Source: Paraburkholderia silviterrae
Lineage (GTDB): Bacteria > Pseudomonadota > Gammaproteobacteria > Burkholderiales > Burkholderiaceae
Assembly (NCBI RefSeq): GCF_004353915.1
Contig: NZ_SMRP01000003.1
Location: forward strand, 248,001 to 312,000
DNA: 64,000 bases
Reading direction: 5' to 3'
Shown here: piece by piece, positions 16,941 through 26,812 of the stretch
Numbering within the stretch: the first letter of the stretch is position 1
Layout: each line of letters opens with the position of its first letter
Translations under genes and position numbers: made by a program
The notes under the pieces: generated by a model
The model's input: only the letters and a program-made list of their open reading frames with translations
The model's database searches: none
Told to the model about the DNA's origin: nothing

Positions 16941-19049
16941 TTACTGCTTCTTCGCGTTGATGACCGCTTCGGCCACGTTTTGCGGCGTTTCGGCGTAATG
17001 CTTGAACTCCATCGTGTAAGTGGCGCGGCCCTGGGTGAGCGAGCGCAGCGAGGTGGAGTAGCCGAACATCTCCGAGAGCGGCACTTCGGCGCGCACGATC
17101 TTGCCGCCGCCGCCCGCGATGTCCTCCATGCCCTGCACGATGCCGCGGCGGCTCGAGAGGTCGCCCATCACGTTGCCCATGAAGTCCTCGGGCGTCTCCA
17201 CTTCCACGGCCATCATCGGTTCGAGCAGAATCGGCCTGGCCTTGCGCATCGCGTCCTTGAAGGCCATCGAGCCGGCCATGCGGAAGGCGTTTTCGTTCGA
17301 GTCCACGTCGTGGTACGAGCCGAACGTGAGCGTGACCTTGGTGTCGACCACGGGGTAGCCCGCGAGCACGCCGGCCTTGAGCGTCTCCTGAATGCCCTTG
17401 TCGACGGCCGGGATGAACTCGCGCGGAATCACGCCGCCCTTGATGGCGTCGACGAACTCGTAGCCCTTGCCCGGCGGCTGCGGCTCGAGGGTGATGACCG
17501 CGTGCCCGTACTGGCCGCGTCCGCCCGACTGCTTGACGAACTTGCCTTCCACATCTTCGACCTTGTTCTTCACGGTCTCGCGATACGCCACCTGCGGCTT
17601 GCCGACAGTCGCTTCCACGCCGAATTCGCGCTTCATGCGGTCGACGAGAATTTCGAGGTGCAGCTCGCCCATGCCAGAGATGATGGTCTGGCCGGATTCC
17701 TCGTCGGTCTGCACGCGGAACGACGGGTCTTCCTGAGCGAGGCGGTTCAGCGCGATGCCCATCTTCTCCTGGTCGGCCTTGGTCTTCGGCTCGACGGCCT
17801 GCGAGATCACAGGCTCGGGGAAGATCATCTTTTCGAGCACGATGGCGTGCGCCGGATCGCAGAGCGTGTCGCCCGTCGTGGCTTCCTTCAGGCCCACCGC
17901 CGCCGCGATGTCGCCCGCGCGCACCTCCTTGATTTCCTTGCGCTCGTTCGCGTGCATCTGCAGGATGCGGCCGAGGCGCTCCTTCTTGTCCTTCGTCGCG
18001 TTGAGCACCGTGTCGCCCGAATTCACGACGCCCGAATAGACGCGGAAGAAGATCAGCTGGCCGACGAACGGGTCGGTCATGATCTTGAACGCGAGCGCCG
18101 AGAACGGCTCTTCGTCGCTCGGGTGGCGCTCGATTTCCTTGTCGTGGAGGTCGTGGCCCAGAATCGCGGGAATGTCCACGGGCGAGGGCAGATAGTCGAT
18201 CACGGCGTCGAGCATTGCCTGTACGCCCTTGTTCTTGAACGCGCTGCCACAGAGCATCGGCACGATCTCATTGGCGATCGTGCGCTTGCGCAGCCCGGCC
18301 TTGATCTCTTCTTCGGTCAGGCTCTCGTGGTCGTGAAGATACTTTTCGAGCAGCGTTTCGTCGGCTTCGGCGGCGGCTTCGACCATCTTTTCGCGCCACT
18401 CGTGCGCGAGCTCGACCAGATTCGCGGGGATCTCCTCGTACGCGAACTTCACGCCCTGGCTCTCGTCGTCCCAGACGATCGCCTTCATCTTCACGAGGTC
18501 GACCACGCCCTGGAAGTGGTCTTCGGCGCCCACGGGAATCTGGATGGGCACGGCCACGCCCTTCAGGCGCTCGCCGATCTGCCGCTGCACGCGGAAGAAG
18601 TCCGCGCCCACGCGGTCCATCTTGTTGACGAACGCGATGCGCGGCACCTTGTACTTGTTCGCCTGGCGCCATACGGTTTCCGACTGCGGCTGCACGCCGC
18701 CCACGGAGTCGTACACCATGCAGGCGCCGTCGAGCACGCGCATGGAGCGCTCGACCTCGATGGTGAAGTCGACGTGTCCCGGGGTGTCGATGATGTTGAT
18801 GCGATGCTCGGGATAATTGCCGGCCATGCCCTTCCAGAACGCGGTGGTCGCGGCCGAAGTAATGGTGATGCCGCGTTCCTGCTCCTGCTCCATCCAGTCC
18901 ATGGTCGCCGCGCCGTCGTGAACTTCACCCAGCTTGTGATTCACGCCGGTGTAGAAAAGGATGCGCTCGGTTGTCGTGGTTTTGCCGGCATCGATGTGAG
19001 CGCTGATCCCGATGTTGCGATAGCGCTCGATGGGAGTCTTGCGAGGCAC
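16941..19049 (-). CDS. fusA: Elongation factor G
   Basis: The product is 702 residues, the normal EF-G length, when started at the GTG at 19049. AAGGAG lies 7 bp before that GTG, and homologues begin [14 protein letters not shown]. The ATG at 19076 would add nine residues that include the ribosome-binding site. GTP-binding motifs are visible: G1 [13 protein letters not shown]3 DTPGHVDF and G4 NKMD. Domains IV and V follow ([24 protein letters not shown]). EF-G drives translocation and, with RRF, recycling. No rpsL, rpsG or tuf is adjacent, so this is the stand-alone copy known in Burkholderia-group genomes, not the str-operon one. Confidence 0.95.
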   Translation of the reverse strand: MPRKTPIERYRNIGISAHIDAGKTTTTERILFYTGVNHKLGEVHDGAATMDWMEQEQERGITITSAATTAFWKGMAGNYPEHRINIIDTPGHVDFTIEVERSMRVLDGACMVYDSVGGVQPQSETVWRQANKYKVPRIAFVNKMDRVGADFFRVQRQIGERLKGVAVPIQIPVGAEDHFQGVVDLVKMKAIVWDDESQGVKFAYEEIPANLVELAHEWREKMVEAAAEADETLLEKYLHDHESLTEEEIKAGLRKRTIANEIVPMLCGSAFKNKGVQAMLDAVIDYLPSPVDIPAILGHDLHDKEIERHPSDEEPFSALAFKIMTDPFVGQLIFFRVYSGVVNSGDTVLNATKDKKERLGRILQMHANERKEIKEVRAGDIAAAVGLKEATTGDTLCDPAHAIVLEKMIFPEPVISQAVEPKTKADQEKMGIALNRLAQEDPSFRVQTDEESGQTIISGMGELHLEILVDRMKREFGVEATVGKPQVAYRETVKNKVEDVEGKFVKQSGGRGQYGHAVITLEPQPPGKGYEFVDAIKGGVIPREFIPAVDKGIQETLKAGVLAGYPVVDTKVTLTFGSYHDVDSNENAFRMAGSMAFKDAMRKARPILLEPMMAVEVETPEDFMGNVMGDLSSRRGIVQGMEDIAGGGGKIVRAEVPLSEMFGYSTSLRSLTQGRATYTMEFKHYAETPQNVAEAVINAKKQ

Positions 19050-19335
19050 GGTGATCTCCTTGGAATAACGCGCCATGGAAAGTGCCGGGCGGCGCGCGGC
19101 GCGGCCTGCACGCGGCCCGACGGACCGCGCGGCGGCGTGCTCGGGGTGTTTCAGGATGCTTCGAGCAGGCGCCGCCGCATGGCGGATTACTAGGATAGCG
19201 CTTGCGCGGCGCTTTTGCTGGGACAGCGCCGGAGCGCGAAAACGCGCCTTGCCGGCGCGACGCGGCGCGGGCAGGCGGGGTGGGGCGGGAGCGGGAAAGG
19301 GCTGCGCGCGGGAGGCGCGAGAGGCGCCACAAGAA

Positions 19336-19385
19336 GGCGCAAGCAACGCCCGGACGGCAAGGCGCAAGCAGCGTCCGGACGGCAT
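19336..19385. repeat. Two tandem copies of a 25-bp unit
   Basis: Units at 19336-19360 and 19361-19385 differ at only three positions (shared GGCGCAAGCA and CCGGACGGCA). They are in the intergenic region upstream of fusA. Significance unknown; could be a recent slippage duplication. Confidence 0.8.
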
Positions 19386-19416
19386 CGGAAGACCCCGGAA
19401 GGTCAGTCGCCGGCGT

Positions 19417-19452
19417 GCAAAAAAGCCGGCGCCGCGAACTGCGGGGCCGGCT
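19417..19452 (-). terminator. Intrinsic terminator of DUF192 gene
   Basis: On the minus strand GCCGGC, a GC-rich loop and GCCGGC are followed by six T residues, about 85 bp after the DUF192 stop. Confidence 0.75.
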
Positions 19453-19533
19453 TGTGCGGCTTGTACCGCTTGTACGTATCGGTGAACCGCGCGTGGACTG
19501 CCGCGCAACGGCGGCCAGTCGTACTGCCCGCGC

Positions 19534-20064
19534 TTACTGCAGCGGCGGCAGGCCGTCGATTTTCATACCGGGCTTGATGCCCTTCGACGTGAACCAGCCC
19601 TTGCTCATTTCGAGCGCATAGGTGCCGTTATTGCGCGGGCAGTGGTTGTTGGTGGTTTCGGCCTGCATTTCGTCGATGTCGGTGATCGTGCCGTCGGCGC
19701 GCATGAACGCGATCGACAGCGGGATCAGCGTGTTCTTCATCCAGAAGCAGTGCACGGCGTTCTCGCCGAACACGAACAGCATGCCTTCGTTCGGCGCGAG
19801 CTGCGTGCGATACATGAGGCCTTGCTCGCGGTCGGCGTCATTGGCGGCGACGCTGGCGTCGATGACGAACATGCCTGCGGTGAGTTTCAAGTGCGGAAAG
19901 TCGCCGGGCTGCTTGGCGCCGGGGGGCATTTGCTGGGCATGCGCGACGCTGCTGGTGGCGGCCGTCGTGAACGTGAGGGCCGCGATACTGGCAACTGCGG
20001 CGGCAAGCGGCAATGCGACGACGAGCGCGCAACGCGCCATGAGCGGGCGCAGGGAAAATCGCAC
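19534..20064 (-). CDS. DUF192 domain protein, exported
   Basis: The product is 176 residues. The N-terminal signal peptide has a long hydrophobic core (about 8-35) ending near SVAHAQ. DUF192 motifs follow: [37 protein letters not shown] and [17 protein letters not shown]. The function of the family is not established; it is a small periplasmic beta-rich domain. It stands alone with its own terminator. Confidence 0.9.
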   Translation of the reverse strand: MRFSLRPLMARCALVVALPLAAAVASIAALTFTTAATSSVAHAQQMPPGAKQPGDFPHLKLTAGMFVIDASVAANDADREQGLMYRTQLAPNEGMLFVFGENAVHCFWMKNTLIPLSIAFMRADGTITDIDEMQAETTNNHCPRNNGTYALEMSKGWFTSKGIKPGMKIDGLPPLQ

Positions 20065-20212
20065 GAGTGAACTCCTTGCTTGAGAATAATCCGCGCATGT
20101 TACGCGAGTGCGTCAGCGCGGGTCAAAACTTGCGGCAACAGGCGGACGATGCGTGACGCGATGCTTGGGCGTTGCCACGGCGCAGGGCGCGTTCGACGCT
20201 AAATGGGGGGAT

Positions 20213-20253
20213 GCAAAAACAAAAAGGCAGAGCGCCTTGCGACACTCTGCCTT
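20213..20253 (-). terminator. Intrinsic terminator of small Lys/Ala-rich protein gene
   Basis: On the minus strand AGGCAGAG, loop and CTCTGCCT are followed by TTTTGTTTTTG. It is 60 bp after the stop of the small secreted protein. Confidence 0.8.
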
Positions 20254-20310
20254 TCGCACGCAATGAAGATCGGCACGATGGGCCGTTCTTCGAAGCGCTT
20301 TACAACAGGC

Positions 20311-20529
20311 TTACTCCGAAGCTGCCGAAGCGGCTTCAGCCTTAGCTGCCTTCTTGTGCGACGACTTCTTGTGCGACTTCTTGTGCGTCGACGACTTGTG
20401 TGCCATCGAAGCAGCAGCAGCCGGAGCTGCCGTCGTAGCAGCTGCCGGAGCAGCTTCCGGAGCCGAAGCTTGTGCGAATGCAGCCGATGCGAAGAGGCCA
20501 GCGACCAGAGCAGCGATCAGTTTGTTCAT
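20311..20529 (-). CDS. Small secreted Ala/Lys-rich protein
   Basis: The product is 72 residues. A signal peptide (MNKLIAALVAGLFASAAFAQ) is followed by an Ala/Pro-rich stretch and then a basic tail with SSTHKKSHKKSSHKKAAKAE. A GAGGA ribosome-binding site precedes the ATG and a strong terminator follows, so it is a real monocistronic gene. Short exported histone-like or acid-shock-like peptides of this composition are common in Burkholderia, but no function is known to me. Confidence 0.8.
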   Translation of the reverse strand: MNKLIAALVAGLFASAAFAQASAPEAAPAAATTAAPAAAASMAHKSSTHKKSHKKSSHKKAAKAEAASAASE

Positions 20530-20884
20530 GTTGTGAATCCTCAGCTTGAGTTAATTAACCAAGTGACCCGGTTATTGGAGTCAGGTCGGTAAACGTGCCA
20601 TCCACCTTTCGGTTGACAGTCTCGATCGACAAATTGAGAACAAATTCGCGAACGTGTCTGCCAGCGGTCGGGACCGTGCATTGCTACACGATGGCCCGTA
20701 AGGCTGAATGCCGGATAGCTTCGGCGGCATCTGCGTGAAATAACGCATGGTTTCGCGTACCGGTTGACGCGAAATTTTTATTTGCTTCAACACGTGCCCA
20801 ATCCGCATGGCAACGCAAACACATTGCGCGCGAGTGCGACGCGTGCAGCAGGGCGTGAAACAGGAAAAAGTGCTTGCGCAACAG
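20530..20884. other. Intergenic region with no gene seen
   Basis: This is 355 bp between the start of the small secreted protein and the end of rluE. It is comparatively AT-rich near 20540-20650, which should hold the small-protein promoter; a GTTAATTAAC palindrome lies about 20 bp before its ribosome-binding site. No RNA gene is recognised. Confidence 0.4.
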
Positions 20885-21481
20885 TCACTTGTGCGCGGTG
20901 CGCGTGGGCGTTGCGCGGCGCCAGGGCGCATCGGTGGGCACCTCGACACTCGCACCGGGCGCGAGGCCCAGCGAAAAAATATCGAGCGAGCCGATCGCGA
21001 CGCGCACGAGACGCAGGGTCGGAAATCCCACCGCCGCGGTCATGCGCCGTACCTGGCGGTTCTTGCCTTCGCTGATGGCCAGCTCGATCCACGTGGTCGG
21101 AATCGCCGCCCGGTAGCGAATGGGCGGCGTGCGGGGCCACAGGAGATCGGCGTCGGCATCGGCGATTTTCTTCACGCGGCACGGCTGCGTCACGAAATCG
21201 CCGAGATCCACGCCGCGCTCGAGCGCAGCCAGCGCATCAACGCCCGGCGCGCCTTCGACCTGCGCCCAGTAGCGCTTCACGAGCTTGCGCCGCGGTTCGG
21301 CAATGCGCGATTGCAGCGAACCGTCGTCGGTGAGCAGCAGCAGGCCTTCGCTGTCCGCATCGAGACGGCCAGCCGGATAGACGCCCGGCGTCTTGACCCA
21401 GTCCGCAAGCGACTGGCGCGTCTCGTGCGGCGAGAACTGGCACATTGTGCCGAACGGTTTGTTGAGGGCGATCAGGCGCAT
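20885..21481 (-). CDS. rluE: 23S rRNA pseudouridine(2457) synthase
   Basis: The product is 198 residues from the ATG at 21481 (MRLIALNKPFGTMCQFSPHE). It is closest to RluE of the RsuA/RluB/E/F family: catalytic aspartate in PAGRLDADSEGLLLLT, then WPRTPPIRYRAAIPTTW and EGKNRQVRRMTAAVGFPTLR. There is no N-terminal S4 domain, as expected for RluE. It would isomerise U2457 of 23S rRNA. It is divergent from icd. Confidence 0.9.
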   Translation of the reverse strand: MRLIALNKPFGTMCQFSPHETRQSLADWVKTPGVYPAGRLDADSEGLLLLTDDGSLQSRIAEPRRKLVKRYWAQVEGAPGVDALAALERGVDLGDFVTQPCRVKKIADADADLLWPRTPPIRYRAAIPTTWIELAISEGKNRQVRRMTAAVGFPTLRLVRVAIGSLDIFSLGLAPGASVEVPTDAPWRRATPTRTAHK

Positions 21482-21570
21482 GGCAGATAGAGCAAGCGTA
21501 TGTAACGGGTCAAGGCGGGAATAAGAGCGCGTCGCGATATTAATGCATAATGAGCCGCGATGAATCGTGA

Positions 21571-21584
21571 GTCTTATATAAGAC
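21571..21584. promoter_or_regulatory. GTCTTATATAAGAC palindrome, GntR-type operator candidate
   Basis: A perfect 14-bp palindrome is followed at once by another ATAAGAC half-site. It lies 90 bp from the rluE start and 390 bp from the icd start. The sequence matches, from memory, the TCA-cycle GntR/FadR-type (SdhR-like) operator reported in Burkholderiales, so regulation of icd is plausible. The regulator itself is not in the window. Confidence 0.5.
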
Positions 21585-21973
21585 ATAAGACATCGAGCAT
21601 GGGGCACAGGCCATGGGATGCGCGAGGGGCGGGTCGTGAGCCTGCCCGCCGCCGCCATGCGCGCGTTGCGGCGCAGCAAGGGCGCGCCGCCGAGCCGGCG
21701 GCACGAGCGTTCGGGGCGTGGGCTAGAATAACGTCCAGACCCTGGCGCCGCCCGCCGCATGCAGGCCGCAGGCTTCATGCTGCGAGGGATGCGCGAAAGC
21801 GCCGCACGGTAGACGCGCGAGAACTCGAAGCAGCGCGGGCCGGCCGCGCTGCTTCGGCAAGCACGCATGGCAATGGCGCCCGTTCGAGTCCGTCCGGATC
21901 GGGCCCGCAGCCGGCGCAACCGTTTTCGATTCAATTCGCGGTCGACAGACCGATCCCCCTACTGGAGTTGATC

Positions 21974-23230
21974 ATGCCGTATCAGCACATTAAGGTCCCG
22001 GCGAGCGGTGAGAAGATCACCGTCAATCCGGACTTCTCGCTCAATGTCTCCGATCAGCCGATCATCCCGTACATCGAGGGCGACGGCACCGGCGTCGACA
22101 TCACGCCGGTCATGCTCAAGGTGGTCGATGCGGCGGTCCAGAAGGCCTACGCGGGCAAGCGCAAGATTCACTGGATGGAGATCTACGCGGGCGAGAAGGC
22201 CACGCGCGTGTACGGCCCGGACGTGTGGCTGCCCGACGAGACGCTTGACGTCGTGAAGGACTATGTCGTGTCGATCAAGGGTCCGCTCACGACGCCGGTG
22301 GGCGGCGGCATCCGCTCGCTAAACGTGGCGCTGCGCCAGCAACTCGATCTCTATGTGTGTCTGCGTCCGGTGCAGTACTTCAAGGGCGTGCCTTCGCCGG
22401 TGCGCGCACCGGAGAAGGTCAACATGGTGATCTTCCGCGAGAACTCGGAAGACATCTACGCGGGCATCGAGTGGCCGGCGGAATCGGAAGGCGCGAAGAA
22501 GATCATCAAGTTCCTGCGCGAAGAGATGGGCGTCTCGAAAATCCGCTTCCCGGAAAGCTCGGGCGTGGGCATCAAGCCGGTTTCTCGCGAAGGCACGGAG
22601 CGTCTTGTGCGCAAGGCGATCCAGTACGCGATCGACAACGAGCGCCGCTCGGTGACGCTCGTGCACAAGGGCAACATCATGAAGTTCACGGAAGGCGCGT
22701 TCCGCGACTACGGCTACGCGCTCGCGCAGAAGGAATTTGCGGCGGAACTCATCGACGGCGGCCCGTGGATGAAGGTCAAGAACCCGAAGACGGGCGGCGA
22801 CATCGTGATCAAGGACGTGATCGCCGATGCATTCCTTCAGCAGATCCTGCTGCGGCCGGCCGAGTACGACGTGATCGCCACGCTGAATCTGAACGGCGAC
22901 TACATTTCCGACGCGCTGGCGGCGCAAGTGGGCGGCATCGGCATCGCGCCGGGCGCGAATATGTCGGATTCGGTGGCGATGTTCGAAGCGACGCACGGCA
23001 CCGCGCCCAAGTATGCGGGCAAGGATTACGTGAATCCGGGTTCCGAGATTCTTTCGGCGGAAATGATGCTGCGTCACCTCGGCTGGACGGAGGCGGCGGA
23101 TCTCATCATCGCTTCTATGGAGAAGTCGATCCTGCAGAAGCGCGTGACCTATGACTTCGCGCGGCTCATGGAAGGGGCGACGCAGGTGTCCTGCTCGGCT
23201 TTCGGGCAGGTGATGATCGACAACATGTAA
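21974..23230 (+). CDS. icd: Isocitrate dehydrogenase, NADP-dependent
   Basis: The product is 418 residues, like the E. coli enzyme. It decarboxylates isocitrate to 2-oxoglutarate. Visible features: [15 protein letters not shown] at the N-terminus, the phosphorylatable serine context [12 protein letters not shown], the substrate-site arginine segment YVCLRPV, and the metal-site aspartates in [14 protein letters not shown]. Start chosen at [12 protein letters not shown] (21974). The frame stays open upstream to 21560, but those residues are Arg/Ala-rich and do not look like protein. A strong terminator follows. The upstream region holds a possible TCA-cycle operator. Confidence 0.96.
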   Translation: MPYQHIKVPASGEKITVNPDFSLNVSDQPIIPYIEGDGTGVDITPVMLKVVDAAVQKAYAGKRKIHWMEIYAGEKATRVYGPDVWLPDETLDVVKDYVVSIKGPLTTPVGGGIRSLNVALRQQLDLYVCLRPVQYFKGVPSPVRAPEKVNMVIFRENSEDIYAGIEWPAESEGAKKIIKFLREEMGVSKIRFPESSGVGIKPVSREGTERLVRKAIQYAIDNERRSVTLVHKGNIMKFTEGAFRDYGYALAQKEFAAELIDGGPWMKVKNPKTGGDIVIKDVIADAFLQQILLRPAEYDVIATLNLNGDYISDALAAQVGGIGIAPGANMSDSVAMFEATHGTAPKYAGKDYVNPGSEILSAEMMLRHLGWTEAADLIIASMEKSILQKRVTYDFARLMEGATQVSCSAFGQVMIDNM

Positions 23231-23269
23231 GCGAATAAGCGAAACTCGGCACGTCCGCACCAGAGATGA

Positions 23270-23314
23270 CCAAACCCCGGCAGACCGAAAAGGCTGTCGG
23301 GGTTTGGCTTTTTA
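23270..23314 (+). terminator. Intrinsic terminator of icd
   Basis: The stem has CCAAACCCCG/CGGGGTTTGG as its outer 10 bp with an inner CAG/CTG, followed by CTTTTT. Confidence 0.9.
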
Positions 23315-23422
23315 GCTTGCCGGAAAACTATCTCGATTTAATTCGCTATGCGAATTTATCAAGAGAAACTCAACTGCTGACTTCAGCGTGCGGCCCTATC
23401 ACAGGGTTGGCGAGACTTATTC

Positions 23423-24004
23423 CTACTCGTTTAGGCGCGTAATCTTCTGTCCTTGTACGCCGAGTCCGGCCATGATGCCGGATTGACCGTAAATGAACGC
23501 GTAGACGTCGGAGCGTGCGGTGGTGGTGCTGAGGTCCGTGGCCATGCCCGAATCGGCAACGACGACGCTCGGCCCGACGCCGACCGACCAGCCCGCGGAA
23601 TTATCGAGATACTGCATCGATTGAGGCGTCATGAGGAACATGGCTTCGGAAAAGTTCTGGGCACCTGCCTGCAGACCCCACGAGAGCGCGCTGGAGTTGT
23701 AGTAGCCGAGGACTTCGCCTCGAGCCGAGAACAGCACGCCGTTGCCGCCCGAGCCGCCGAACAGGAAACCCGCCTTCAGAACACTTGGGAAGACCAGGAT
23801 GCCGGCGGACTTCGAGCCAAGCGCTCTTGCGGCCGGCGTGGTTTCGTAAAGCGTATTCAAGGCTTTGCGGGCCGCTTGTTCGAGTTGTGCGCGCGAAGAC
23901 GCTGCGCTGGTGGCGGAAGTGGGGGAATTCGTGAGGGTGGTCGAGCAAGCGGCTACGAGCAGAGCCGAAAGGAGCGTGGCAATGCGTACGGATCTCAGTG
24001 ACAT
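23423..24004 (-). CDS. SYLF (YSC84-type) lipid-binding lipoprotein
   Basis: The product is 193 residues. The N-terminus is a lipoprotein signal with lipobox LLVAACS (cysteine about residue 20). A SYLF/Ysc84 domain follows: AARKALNTLYETTPAARAL, GILVFPSVLKAGFLFGGSGG, YYNSSALSWGLQAGAQ and MTPQSMQYL. The family binds phosphoinositides in eukaryotes; the bacterial role is unclear, probably at the inner face of the outer membrane. Start at 24004; further upstream codons are not supported. It is divergent from the copper-related pair. Confidence 0.9.
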   Translation of the reverse strand: MSLRSVRIATLLSALLVAACSTTLTNSPTSATSAASSRAQLEQAARKALNTLYETTPAARALGSKSAGILVFPSVLKAGFLFGGSGGNGVLFSARGEVLGYYNSSALSWGLQAGAQNFSEAMFLMTPQSMQYLDNSAGWSVGVGPSVVVADSGMATDLSTTTARSDVYAFIYGQSGIMAGLGVQGQKITRLNE

Positions 24005-24210
24005 GATTAGTGGTGCTCCGTTTTTGTATGGGCAGCGTTCGCCGGAACATTGAACTTTTCCAGACCGGCGAGGCCGCAACGATCTTATCGAGCACATCAG
24101 GCGGTTTCCTTGTCGTACTCGCGGATGCGGTACGATCTGGCGCGCGTCACGAGGCGACCGTGCGCTATCATGATGCGCATCAATTGAGTTCATTTGCCGC
24201 CTCGCCAAGC

Positions 24211-24567
24211 ATGACAGTCCTGTGCCGTCTCCTCCTCGTTGGGCTGCTTGCGCTCTTCGCCATGAGTGGCGCGAGCGCGTGCGAGTCCGTGCAGCGAGGT
24301 GCCGACCTGTCGCCGGTTGCGCTTGCCACGCACCCAATCGTTGCAGCGGGCGATCATTGCAGCGTCGCGGAACACACCAGCCCGCATAGCGGCTGTATTG
24401 GCCACGCGAGCGATTGTGCCGTGGGTTGCTGCGTGCATTGCGGCGCGTCGCCTGTCGGAACGCGCGTCGGTGCAGGCCTGCCCGGGCGTTCTCCACGCTT
24501 TGCTCTTGCCAGCGCACTGCGCGCCGGTATCACCCACGCGCCTCCGTTACCGCCTCCGATCGCCTGA
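24211..24567 (+). CDS. Small exported Cys/His-rich protein, likely copper-related
   Basis: The product is 118 residues. Signal peptide at 1-25 (LLLVGLLALFAMSGASAC). The middle is rich in Cys and His (DHCSVAEHTSPHSGC, then CAVGCCVHCG), which could bind a soft metal; the C-terminus is Pro-rich (HAPPLPPPIA). The next gene, 150 bp on, encodes a multicopper oxidase. Small proteins of this kind often precede copper-resistance oxidases and may deliver or sense copper. No ribosome-binding site is obvious. Family not named with certainty. Confidence 0.65.
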   Translation: MTVLCRLLLVGLLALFAMSGASACESVQRGADLSPVALATHPIVAAGDHCSVAEHTSPHSGCIGHASDCAVGCCVHCGASPVGTRVGAGLPGRSPRFALASALRAGITHAPPLPPPIA

Positions 24568-24716
24568 ACGCGGGCACTCCGTGCCTTGACGGAGTCGGCC
24601 CGATGCATGCCCGAGGGGCTTCGTCGCGCAACGATGCGCACGCGAAGCCATTGGCCACACGCGCGCCGCGCTGCCATCGCGCGTCGCGTCGTCAGGTGTG
24701 TTTGAGGATTTCATCG

Positions 24717-26330
24717 ATGAAACGCAGAACTTTTTTGTCCGGCGCGTTGGGCGCCGCTACGGCGTCGCTGTTTGCGCGCCCGGTATTTGCTCAAGAGAGC
24801 GGGCACGCGATGCATGGCATGTCCGGTATGGGGGAGATGGGCGCGATGTCTGGCTCCATGATGCACGCGCAGGCACCGCTTGCGGCCACCGACGCCTTGC
24901 CCGCCGGCGCGCCGCTGGCTGCGCTGCGCACGCTGGCCAACGAGAGCCGCGAAGCGGGGCATTTCCGCGCGACGCTGATCGCCCGGCCCGTGGCGCGGCC
25001 ATTGCTCGCTGGCCAGGCGCCGACCACCTTCTGGCAATACGACGCGGGCGCCGCCGGGAAGCATGACGAGGCCGGCCCCGGGATCGGCCCGATGATCGAC
25101 GTGCGCGAGGGCGACACCGTCGAGATCCGCTTCGTCAACCGGCTGCCGCAACCGTCCACGATCCACTGGCATGGCCTGCCCGTGCCGCCCGATCAGGACG
25201 GCAATCCGATGAACCTCGTGGCGCCGGGCGCCGAGCGCGTCTATCGGTTCACGCTGCCCGAGGGCAGTGCCGGCACCTACTGGTATCACCCGCATCCGCA
25301 CATGCTCGCGTCCGAGCAGGTGTTTCGCGGGCTCGCGGGCCCGATTGTCGTGCGTGCCGCCGACGACCCGCTTGCCGCCTGGCCCGAGCGCCACGTGTTT
25401 GTCTCCGACCTCAAGCTGGCCGCCGATGGCACGATTCCCGCGAACGGCATGATGGACTGGATGAATGGCCGCGAAGGCCAGTTCGTGCTCGTGAACGGCG
25501 CACGCGAGCCGCGCATCGAAGTCGTGCGCGACGAGCGCTGGCGTGTCTGGAACGGCTGCAGCGCGCGCTATGTGCAACTTGCGTTCGACGACGGCCGCGC
25601 GTTTGCGCACGTCGGCACCGACGGAGGCCTGCTTGCCGCGCCACGCGAGGGGGTGACCTCGCTGCTGCTCGCGCCGGGCGAGCGCGCCGAGCTGATCGTG
25701 CGCGCCGGGCGAAGTACGTCGCGTGCACGCCTGATCGCCGCGCAATATGACCGGCGCAAGATGGCGATGTCGCACGGCAGCCTGCCGCCCACGCCATCGA
25801 TCGCGCTGGCTCAGGTGCAATTCGCGCCGCGTGGCGAGGCGCTGGCGCTGCCTGCGCAATTGCACACGATTGCGCCGTTGGTGCCGGGCGGCACGCCCGC
25901 AGCATCGCTCCCGCAAAAATCGGTTGTGTTCAGCGAAGCCATGGACATGCACGCGATGCACCAGCCCGGTGCATCAAAATCGGGGATGCCCCACGGCATG
26001 CAATTCATGATCAACGGCGAGACATACGATCCCGAGCGCATCACGCTCACGAGCCGCCGTGGCGAAGTCGAGCAGTGGACGATTGCGAACCGTACGGACA
26101 TGGACCATCCATTCCATCTGCATGGCACGCAGTTCCAGGTGCTCTCGCGCGAGACGGGCGGAGTGCGTGCGGACGAGCCGTATCTCGCATGGCGCGACAC
26201 CGTCAATGTGCAGCCTGGCGAAAGCGTGCAGATCGCGACCGTGCAGCACGTCGCGGGCGAGCGCATGTTCCATTGCCACATCCTCGAGCATGAGGACCTC
26301 GGCATGATGGGCACGCTGCGCGTGATCTAG
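24717..26330 (+). CDS. Multicopper oxidase (CopA/CueO type), Tat-exported
   Basis: The product is 537 residues; GAGGA precedes the ATG at 24717. N-terminal Tat signal MKRRTFLSGALGAATASLFA. A Met/His-rich stretch follows (HGMSGMGEMGAMSGSMMHA). Copper sites are complete: TIHWHGLPVPPDQDG, TYWYHPHPHM, HPFHLHGTQFQV and HCHILEHEDLGMM, the last giving Cys, His and Met of the type 1 site. A further Met/His patch (MDMHAMHQP) lies near residue 410. Expected role: periplasmic oxidation of Cu(I) to Cu(II) for copper tolerance. It pairs with the Cys/His-rich gene upstream. Confidence 0.93.
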   Translation: MKRRTFLSGALGAATASLFARPVFAQESGHAMHGMSGMGEMGAMSGSMMHAQAPLAATDALPAGAPLAALRTLANESREAGHFRATLIARPVARPLLAGQAPTTFWQYDAGAAGKHDEAGPGIGPMIDVREGDTVEIRFVNRLPQPSTIHWHGLPVPPDQDGNPMNLVAPGAERVYRFTLPEGSAGTYWYHPHPHMLASEQVFRGLAGPIVVRAADDPLAAWPERHVFVSDLKLAADGTIPANGMMDWMNGREGQFVLVNGAREPRIEVVRDERWRVWNGCSARYVQLAFDDGRAFAHVGTDGGLLAAPREGVTSLLLAPGERAELIVRAGRSTSRARLIAAQYDRRKMAMSHGSLPPTPSIALAQVQFAPRGEALALPAQLHTIAPLVPGGTPAASLPQKSVVFSEAMDMHAMHQPGASKSGMPHGMQFMINGETYDPERITLTSRRGEVEQWTIANRTDMDHPFHLHGTQFQVLSRETGGVRADEPYLAWRDTVNVQPGESVQIATVQHVAGERMFHCHILEHEDLGMMGTLRVI

Positions 26331-26408
26331 CGCACGCATGGTGAAATCCGCGTGAAAGCGGGCGGGCGCGGCATCGAATCAAATGTCTAACGCGCCCGGG
26401 CGCCCGCC

Positions 26409-26442
26409 CAAAAAGAAACCCGGCCGAAGCCGGGTCTCTTTC
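26409..26442 (-). terminator. Intrinsic terminator of cspA
   Basis: The stem ACCCGGC/GCCGGGT has a UUCG tetraloop on the minus strand, followed by TTCTTTTT. It may also stop transcripts from the copper oxidase in the other direction (CTCTTTCTC). Confidence 0.8.
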
Positions 26443-26464
26443 TCAGGTACGGGTACCGAACAGA

Positions 26465-26671
26465 TCAGGCTGCTGCCTGAATGTTCGATGCCTGTTTACC
26501 CTTCGGGCCTTGCACGACCTCGAAGCTCACCTTCTGACCTTCTTTGAGGGTCTTGAAGCCATTCATCTGGATGGCCGAAAAGTGAGCGAACAGATCCTCG
26601 CCGCCTTCATCCGGCGTGATGAATCCGAAACCCTTCGCGTCGTTGAACCACTTGACCGTACCGGTTGCCAT
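26465..26671 (-). CDS. cspA: Cold shock protein
   Basis: The product is 68 residues, the whole being one cold-shock OB-fold. RNP1 is KGFGFI and RNP2 is DLFAHFSAI. It binds single-stranded RNA/DNA and melts mRNA structure in the cold. It has a strong promoter at 26813-26841, giving a leader of about 135 nt. Long structured leaders are typical of cspA genes. The symbol is for the family; which Csp paralogue it is cannot be said. Confidence 0.93.
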   Translation of the reverse strand: MATGTVKWFNDAKGFGFITPDEGGEDLFAHFSAIQMNGFKTLKEGQKVSFEVVQGPKGKQASNIQAAA

Positions 26672-26812
26672 ACCAACTTCCCCTGTAACTCATGTCACTA
26701 CCACGAGCAGTTCGAAAAGCTAACAGATCGCATGTTGCGACCGCCCCCTCCTCACAAGCTCACCAACGGCATTTTTTCGAAAATAAAGGCGGTTGAAAAA
26801 AGTGCCAGCTTG

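Larger units (their letters stand above)
19050..19533. other. Intergenic region upstream of fusA
   Basis: This stretch of 484 bp is very GC-rich with no gene I can support. It contains the fusA leader and promoter at its left end, a 25-bp tandem duplication (19336-19385) and the terminator of the DUF192 gene at its right. Confidence 0.6.

Noticed and set aside
16941..19049. Possibility that fusA marks the str ribosomal operon
   Set aside because: No rpsL, rpsG or tuf is adjacent; the gene stands alone between a DUF192 gene and a cupin gene.
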